Part shown: piece by piece, positions 33,940 to 38,046 of the stretch | Layout: each line of letters starts with the position of its first letter | Position numbering within the stretch: the stretch's first letter is position 1 | Assembly (NCBI GenBank): GCA_016872925.1 | Contig: VGYR01000004.1 | Span: forward strand, 1-38,046 | Length of the DNA stretch: 38,046 bases | Direction: 5' to 3' | Origin: Planctomycetota bacterium | GTDB lineage: Bacteria; Planctomycetota; Planctomycetia; Pirellulales; UBA1268 | The notes under the pieces: model-generated | The model's database searches: none | What the model was told of the DNA's origin: nothing | Seen by the model: the letters and a program-made list of their open reading frames with translations, nothing else | Translations under genes and position numbers: made by a program

Positions 33940-35106
33940 GTGACGAGACGCTTCGACGTGATCGTGGCGGGCGCCGGGGGCATGGGCACCGCCGCCGCCG
34001 CCCATCTGGCCCGACGAGGCGCGAGCGTGCTGGCGCTCGACCGCTTCCCACCGGGCCATGCCCGGGGCAGCTCGCACGGCCAGACGCGGCTCATCCGCCT
34101 GGCCTACTTCGAACATCCCGACTACGTGCCGCTCCTGCTGCGGGCCCGCGCGTCGTGGCGCGACCTCGAGCGCGAGACGGCCGCGACGCTGCTCACCGAG
34201 TGCGGCCTGCTCTCCGCGGGCCCGGCCGCCGGGCCGCTGCTCGCCGGCACGCTGCGGTCGGCCCGCGACCATGGCCTCGAGGTCGAGCGGCTGTCCGGTG
34301 GTGAGGCGACGGACCGCTGGCCGGCATTCCGGATTCCCGACCCATGGGACGCCGTGTTCGAGCCGGCGGCCGGCCACCTCGCCGTCGAGGCCTGCGTGCG
34401 GGCCCATGCCGAGGTCGCCGTCCGGCACGGGGGCGTGATCGAGCCCGAGCACGACGTCCGGGGCTGGCGGGTCGAGGGAGACGCGGTGCTCGTGGAGACC
34501 TCGCGCGAGACGGTGGCGGGCAGCCGCCTGGTGCTCTGCCCCGGGCCCTGGGCCGCCGGCCTGCTGCGGCTGCCGGCGATCCGGTTCACCGTGCTGCGGA
34601 AGTCGCTGTACTGGTACGCGCCCGCCGATTCCCTGACCGCTGCCGACGCCACCGCCCTGCCGACGTATGCCTTCGACACCCCGCGCGGCTTCTTCTACGG
34701 CTTTCCGCTGCTCGACGGCCGGGGCCTCAAGCTGGCCGAGCACACCGGAGGGAGGGAGGTCGCCGATCCATTCGCGGTCGACCGCGCCATCGATCCGGAG
34801 GAGCAGGCTGCGATCGAGGGCTGGTCCGCCGAGCACCTGCCCGGCGTGAGCCTCACCCGCACCGCCCATGAGGTCTGCCTCTACACGATGTCGCCCGACC
34901 ACCACTTCGTGGTCGGCCTGCATCCCGAGCATCCGCAGGTCGCGCTCGCCGCCGGCTTCTCGGGCCACGGCTTCAAGTTCGCCAGCGCGATCGGTGAGGT
35001 GCTCGCCGACCTCGCGCTCACGGGCACGACGCCGCTGCCCGTGGGGTTCCTCGCCCCCACGCGTCCGGCGCTCCAGCGCGGGACTGCAATCGAGCACGCG
35101 GGGTGA
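33940..35106 (+). CDS. FAD-dependent oxidase, SoxA/SolA type (N-methyl amino acid oxidase)
   Basis: A 388-residue flavoprotein like monomeric sarcosine oxidase or N-methyltryptophan oxidase. It has the FAD-binding VIVAGAGGMGTAAAAHLARRG, then PPGHARGSSHGQTRLIRLAY (the family's HGxTR-R motif), CPGPWAAGLL, and Cys313 in CLYTMSPDHHFVVG, at the place of the covalent-flavin cysteine (Cys315 in sarcosine oxidase). GFSGHGFKFA closes the active site. It would oxidatively demethylate an N-methyl amino acid, releasing formaldehyde and hydrogen peroxide; the substrate is unresolved. The start is GTG at 33940 with GGAG 7 bases upstream. Its stop codon lies inside a dispersed repeat. Confidence 0.9.
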   Translation: MTRRFDVIVAGAGGMGTAAAAHLARRGASVLALDRFPPGHARGSSHGQTRLIRLAYFEHPDYVPLLLRARASWRDLERETAATLLTECGLLSAGPAAGPLLAGTLRSARDHGLEVERLSGGEATDRWPAFRIPDPWDAVFEPAAGHLAVEACVRAHAEVAVRHGGVIEPEHDVRGWRVEGDAVLVETSRETVAGSRLVLCPGPWAAGLLRLPAIRFTVLRKSLYWYAPADSLTAADATALPTYAFDTPRGFFYGFPLLDGRGLKLAEHTGGREVADPFAVDRAIDPEEQAAIEGWSAEHLPGVSLTRTAHEVCLYTMSPDHHFVVGLHPEHPQVALAAGFSGHGFKFASAIGEVLADLALTGTTPLPVGFLAPTRPALQRGTAIEHAG

Positions 35107-35121
35107 ACACCCGCGCTCCTC
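35098..35121. repeat. REP-like palindrome at the end of the oxidase gene
   Basis: GCGGGGTGAACACCCGC (35098-35114) is an imperfect palindrome that contains the TGA stop (35104-35106) of the oxidase gene. It is followed by GCTCCTC, as in the element at 6600-6611, and resembles the palindromes at 14141 and 14171. It lies between convergent genes. Confidence 0.6.
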
Positions 35122-35129
35122 GCAGGCGG

Positions 35130-35990
35130 TCACGACCGCTGCCGCCACGCTTCGGCGAGCGCCACGCCGCAGGCGACACCCACGTTGAGGCTTTCGACCG
35201 CACCCGTCCCGGGGATCTGCCCGCACTCGTGGGCCAGCACCTCGATCGGCCGCGTCACCCCCTCCCCCTCGCTGCCGAGCACGATCACCGTCTTGCCGCC
35301 GAGTCTCGTGTCGGCGAGCGGCCTGCCGCGATGGCTCGACGTGGCCACGATCCGGAACCCGGCCTTCGCCAGCCGCTTGAGGTCGCCGACAGGGTCGCCC
35401 AGGTCGCAGACCGCCACGAACTCCGCGGCACCCTCGGCCACGCGGACCGCGGCCGGCGAGAGCGGCGGCAGTTCCCCCTGCGCTCCCAGGATCGCCGTCG
35501 CCCCGAAGTGGGCGGCCGTGCGCAGGATCGAGCCGAGGTTGTGCGGATTCTGCACGCCGTCGAGGTAGACCAGCGGACCCGGCCGCGTGGCCGCCGCGAC
35601 GTGCGCGAGCAGGTCGTCGAGCGTCCAGCGGGGCACCGCCGTCGCCAGGATCGCCACCCCCTCGTGATGGATCGACTTGGTGAGCCGTTCCAGGCTCTCA
35701 CCCCCGACGATCTGAAAGCCCTTCCGCTCGGCGACGCACCACTCGATGAGCTTGGCGAACTGCCGCCGCCGCGGCTCGGTGAGATACGCCCGCACGATCG
35801 CCGCCGGCCGCCTGGCGAGGATGGCCTCGCAGGCCCGCAGCCCGTGAAACATCTCCTCGTCGCGGCCGCGATGCCGCTTGCCGGCGACGGGGCCGCGGGG
35901 CTTCCCCGCGCGGCCCGCCGGCTGCGGCGGGCGACCGGCACGGGGCGGATGGGGAGCCGGGCCGGGCCGGCGCGGGCGGGGCTTCTTCAT
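35130..35990 (-). CDS. TrmH/RlmB-type SPOUT RNA 2'-O-methyltransferase
   Basis: A 286-residue SpoU-family rRNA/tRNA 2'-O-ribose methyltransferase. The first ~45 residues are basic and Pro/Arg-rich, probably disordered and RNA-binding. A substrate-binding domain follows (FHGLRACEAILARRPAAI, HHEGVAI). The SPOUT catalytic part has NPHNLGSILRTAAHFGA (motif 1), VIVLGSEGEGV (motif 2) and IPGTGAVESLNVGVACGVAL (motif 3, the knot; the usual Ser after NV is Gly here). The target base cannot be told from sequence. ATG at 35990; divergent from the GH5-like gene with 67 bp between. Confidence 0.92.
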   Translation of the reverse strand: MKKPRPRRPGPAPHPPRAGRPPQPAGRAGKPRGPVAGKRHRGRDEEMFHGLRACEAILARRPAAIVRAYLTEPRRRQFAKLIEWCVAERKGFQIVGGESLERLTKSIHHEGVAILATAVPRWTLDDLLAHVAAATRPGPLVYLDGVQNPHNLGSILRTAAHFGATAILGAQGELPPLSPAAVRVAEGAAEFVAVCDLGDPVGDLKRLAKAGFRIVATSSHRGRPLADTRLGGKTVIVLGSEGEGVTRPIEVLAHECGQIPGTGAVESLNVGVACGVALAEAWRQRS

Positions 35991-36057
35991 GGTGCGACGA
36001 GTCTACCGTCGCGGTCTGGTACAGTGCCGTCGATCCAACCCGGGAGCGCGCACGACG

Positions 36058-37218
36058 ATGACGACCACGAGTGCTCGCAGGCTGCATGCGGTGGTGGCGG
36101 CGGCCCTCCTCGCGACCGCCATCGACGCGCCGACGCGGGCCGCCGAAGCCGAGCGGGTGCCCGACGCGCCAGGCCGCTGGACGACCGAGCAGGCCCGGGA
36201 ATGGCAGGCGAAGCAGCCGTGGCTCGTCGGCTGCAACTACATCGCGAGCACGGCGATCAACCAGCTCGAGATGTTCCAGCCCGAGACCTTCGACCCCGCC
36301 ACGATCGACCGCGAACTGGGCTGGGCTGAGGGGCTCGGATTCACCTCCGTGCGGGTGTTTCTCCACGATCTTCTCTGGGCGCAGGATCGCGAGGGATTTC
36401 TCGGACGCTGCGACGAGTTCCTAACGATCGCCGACCGCCACGGCATGCGCGTGATGTTCGTGCTCTTCGACAGCTGCTGGCATCCCAAGCCCGCGCCGGG
36501 CGCCCAGCCCGCTCCCCTGCCCTTCACGCACAACTCCGGCTGGGTGCAGTCCCCCGGGGCCGACGCGCTCGTCGACCCGGCCGCCCGAGCCCGGCTCCGC
36601 GGCTATGTCGAGGGCGTCGTCGGCCGGTTCGCCGCCGATCCGCGGGTGGTCGTGTGGGACATCTGGAACGAGCCCGACAATCTCGACGGCGGCGCCGCGA
36701 AGCGGCCCGGCCTCGACCCGAGGAACAAGCTCGCGCTCGTCAAGGCCCTCCTGCCCGACGCGTTCGCCTGGGCCCGCGAGGCGCGGCCGGCTCAGCCGCT
36801 CACCTCGGGGGTGTGGCGCGACTCGGAGCGGGTCGAGCAACTCGACGACTGCAAGCGGATCCAACTCGCCCACAGCGACGTGGTCAGTTTCCACACCTAC
36901 GCCGATGCGGGATCGCTCGGGCGGTGCATCGACAACCTGGCCGCCTACGGCCGCCCCCTGCTCTGCACGGAGTTCATGGCCCGCCCCAACGGCAGCACGT
37001 TCGACCCCCACCTCGCGGTCATGAAGCAGCGCCGCGTGGCCGCCTACTGCTGGGGGTTCGTGGACGGCAAGTCGCAGACGATCTATCCGTGGGACTCCTG
37101 GCAGAAGGCCTACGACGGCCCGCCACCGGTCTGGTTCCACGACATCTTCCACGGCGACGGCACCCCCTTCTCCGCCGCCGAGGTGGCCTTCATCCGGAAG
37201 ACGACCGGCGTGGAGTGA
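36058..37218 (+). CDS. Secreted GH5-like glycoside hydrolase
   Basis: A 386-residue (beta/alpha)8 glycosidase of clan GH-A. Signal peptide at 1-29 ([21 protein letters not shown]). The acid/base Glu205 is in WDIWNEPDN and the nucleophile Glu304 in [10 protein letters not shown], about 100 residues apart as in GH5-type enzymes; SFHTYADA lies between and [10 protein letters not shown] after. Such sequences are annotated variously as cellulase, mannanase or xylanase, so the sugar specificity is open. The ATG at 36058 was chosen as the start of the signal peptide; a TACAGT at 36020-36025 could be its -10 box. Confidence 0.87.
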   Translation: MTTTSARRLHAVVAAALLATAIDAPTRAAEAERVPDAPGRWTTEQAREWQAKQPWLVGCNYIASTAINQLEMFQPETFDPATIDRELGWAEGLGFTSVRVFLHDLLWAQDREGFLGRCDEFLTIADRHGMRVMFVLFDSCWHPKPAPGAQPAPLPFTHNSGWVQSPGADALVDPAARARLRGYVEGVVGRFAADPRVVVWDIWNEPDNLDGGAAKRPGLDPRNKLALVKALLPDAFAWAREARPAQPLTSGVWRDSERVEQLDDCKRIQLAHSDVVSFHTYADAGSLGRCIDNLAAYGRPLLCTEFMARPNGSTFDPHLAVMKQRRVAAYCWGFVDGKSQTIYPWDSWQKAYDGPPPVWFHDIFHGDGTPFSAAEVAFIRKTTGVE

Positions 37219-37354
37219 CGCCCGCCGGGCCGGCACCCTCAGCCGCACGGATCCTCGCCGGCCGCGCTTGACCGGCCGCGTAGGATTCCCCACCGACGAC
37301 GGGTCGCCCGTCGCTCGCCCAGCCCGGCATGGCCGCCGCCCGCGGAGCCGTGCC

Positions 37355-37710
37355 ATGCCCCACAAGCGCATCCTGTTCCGCTCCGCGGCCCGCGAGCGGA
37401 TCCTCCGCGGCGCCGCCACGCTCGCCGACGCGGTCCGGGTCACGCTCGGGCCGCGCAGCAAGTGCGTGCTGATCGGCAGGCCCTGGGGCGCGCCTCTGGT
37501 GTGCAACGACGGGGTCACGATCGTCAAGGAGATCGAGCTCGAAGACCCCGAGGAGAACCTCGGCGCGCGGATGCTCCGCGAGGCCGCCGAGCGGACCGGC
37601 GACGTGGTCGGCGACGGCACCACCACCGCCACGCTGCTCGCCCATGCGATCTTCGCGGAGGGGCTGCGCAACCTGGCCGCAGGGGCCAGCGGCGTGGACC
37701 TGAAGCGCGG
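37355..37710 (+). pseudogene. groEL: GroEL/Cpn60 chaperonin, 5' part, interrupted
   Basis: The first 118 complete codons and two further bases of a GroEL gene (normal length about 545 residues). Conserved parts are present: [50 protein letters not shown] and [15 protein letters not shown] with the ATP-hydrolysing Asp at 87. The expected continuation after LKRG (IDKA) is replaced by the end of a group II intron on the opposite strand, so the intron cannot be spliced out of the groEL mRNA. The product would be a short, inactive equatorial fragment with a 100-residue foreign tail (to 37924). Planctomycetes often have several groEL copies, so loss of one could be tolerated. No CIRCE operator was seen upstream. 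Confidence 0.85.
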
Positions 37711-37920
37711 GTCGGGTAGGCCCGGGGGCTTTCGCCCCCGGGCCTCTCTCAGAACCGGACTTGTGGGTCACACATCCGGCTCTTTGGGTTCCGGTCTCAG
37801 CGGACGGACAATGCTGTCCGGCCAGAGGCCGGTGCAACCGACTTGTGTCGGCTTCACTGGCGCCGAGATCGCTCGCTGTTTTGCTGTTCGCTATGTGCAG
37901 CAGGGAGTCTCTGCCGCCGG
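37711..37920 (-). mobile_element. Group II intron, 3' end with domains V and VI
   Basis: On the minus strand, positions 37782 to 37751 form a 32-nt hairpin with the catalytic domain V pattern: GAGCCGGA paired with UCCGGUUCU, AGC triad, upper stem UGUG/CACA. Directly after comes domain VI, a GC-rich stem (37719-37743) and the end CCUACCCGAC (37720-37711), with a candidate branch-point A 7 bases from the 3' end and the rule-conforming terminal AC. Bases 37783-37920 contain further small stems, as in domain IV. The reverse transcriptase is not seen; it would lie beyond the IS66-type element. The intron is antisense to groEL. Confidence 0.8.
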
Positions 37921-38046
37921 GTAACCGTTCACGGGGCGGGGAGCAGTGACGGCGACTTTCGGCCGGCCATCTGGGCCTCGACGGCCTCGGTGACGTAGGC
38001 GAACACGCTGCGCTTCTGCATCCGACAGGTTTCGATCACGGTCAGG
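37921..38046 (-). mobile_element. End of an IS66-type insertion sequence
   Basis: The sequence begins GTAACCGTTCACGGGG at 37921, consistent with IS66-family inverted repeats that start GTAA; the transposase tail follows and continues past the window. IS66 elements make 8-bp target duplications, so the bases just before it (gccgccgg, 37913-37920) should recur at the far end, outside the window. It is inserted in the group II intron. Confidence 0.6.
37929..38045 (-). CDS. IS66-like transposase, C-terminal end (partial)
   Basis: Only the last 38 residues are in the window, open to the right edge on the minus strand and ending TGA at 37929-37931. The peptide runs VIETCRMQKRSVFAYVTEA and then AGRKSPSLLPAP. 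Cys-Arg-x-Gln followed by a helix and a GR-x-x-PSLLP end is the C-terminal pattern of IS66 transposases (TnpC). The stop is 8 bases from the presumed end of the element, a typical arrangement. The catalytic part is outside the window. Confidence 0.65.
   Translation of the reverse strand: MTVIETCRMQKRSVFAYVTEAVEAQMAGRKSPSLLPAP

Noticed and set aside
32470-35226. 918-codon minus-strand frame
   Set aside because: Antisense to the epimerase, propeller and oxidase genes, all of which have clear family motifs.
37219-37354. CIRCE/HrcA operator before groEL
   Set aside because: No TTAGCACTC-N9-GAGTGCTAA-like inverted repeat was found in the 136-bp upstream region.
37711-37924. Foreign C-terminal tail of the groEL frame as a functional fusion
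   Set aside because: The tail is the reverse complement of group II intron domains V and VI, so its sequence is an accident of the insertion.

Overview
The window looks like about 38 kb of chromosome from a GC-rich planctomycete, probably from the Pirellulales side of the phylum. The clearest sign is a subtilase whose N-terminus carries the LEPR-x-LL motif typical of planctomycete secreted giant proteins. Secreted sulfatases, glycosidases and small unknown secreted proteins, short 4-bp gene overlaps and very high GC at third codon positions fit this. High GC also keeps antisense frames open for long distances (up to about 1500 codons), so most long ORFs are shadows. No rRNA, tRNA or CRISPR array was seen.

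Layout. 1-475: the 3' end of a winged-helix-like gene and an intergenic stretch with one copy of a dispersed repeat. 476-10955: central metabolism and envelope genes, namely alkaline phosphatase (-), PEP carboxylase and phosphofructokinase (+, operon), a secreted prenyltransferase/squalene-cyclase-fold protein with an RND-type adaptor (-, overlapping), and DAHP synthase with a rhodanese (+). 10976-14248: a LEPR-x-LL subtilase and a repeat-rich intergenic region. 14249-23065 (all -): a rhamnose block with L-rhamnose isomerase, an NCS1-type permease, a 65-aa membrane protein, a DUF4143 ATPase with its own near-leaderless promoter, and a 1549-aa enzyme made of two GH78-type modules. 23324-24595: a coiled-coil protein with a nuclease-like C-terminus behind a textbook sigma70 promoter, and a gene remnant. 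24635-27755 (-): an operon of a SnoaL/DUF4440 protein, a glycine-rich protein and a cyclase-family hydrolase. 28177-29948: a small secreted protein, then a SprT-like HEXXH protein overlapped by a gene that appears to fuse an emfourin-type protease-inhibitor domain to DUF1353. 30018-35106 (+): sulfatase, NAD-dependent epimerase, Tat-exported beta-propeller and a SoxA/SolA-type flavin oxidase. 35130-37218: SPOUT RNA methyltransferase (-) and a secreted GH5-like glycosidase (+).

37355-38046 is a nest of mobile elements. A groEL gene is cut after 118 complete codons by the 3' end (domains V and VI) of a group II intron in antisense orientation, and the intron is in turn interrupted by an IS66-type element that runs off the window.

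Together, GH78, rhamnose isomerase, permease, sulfatase and GH5 suggest growth on rhamnose-containing, possibly sulfated, polysaccharides. Rhamnulokinase and the aldolase are not in the window. The most original candidates for follow-up are the emfourin-DUF1353/SprT pair, the double GH78 enzyme, the nested insertion in groEL and the dispersed non-coding repeats.
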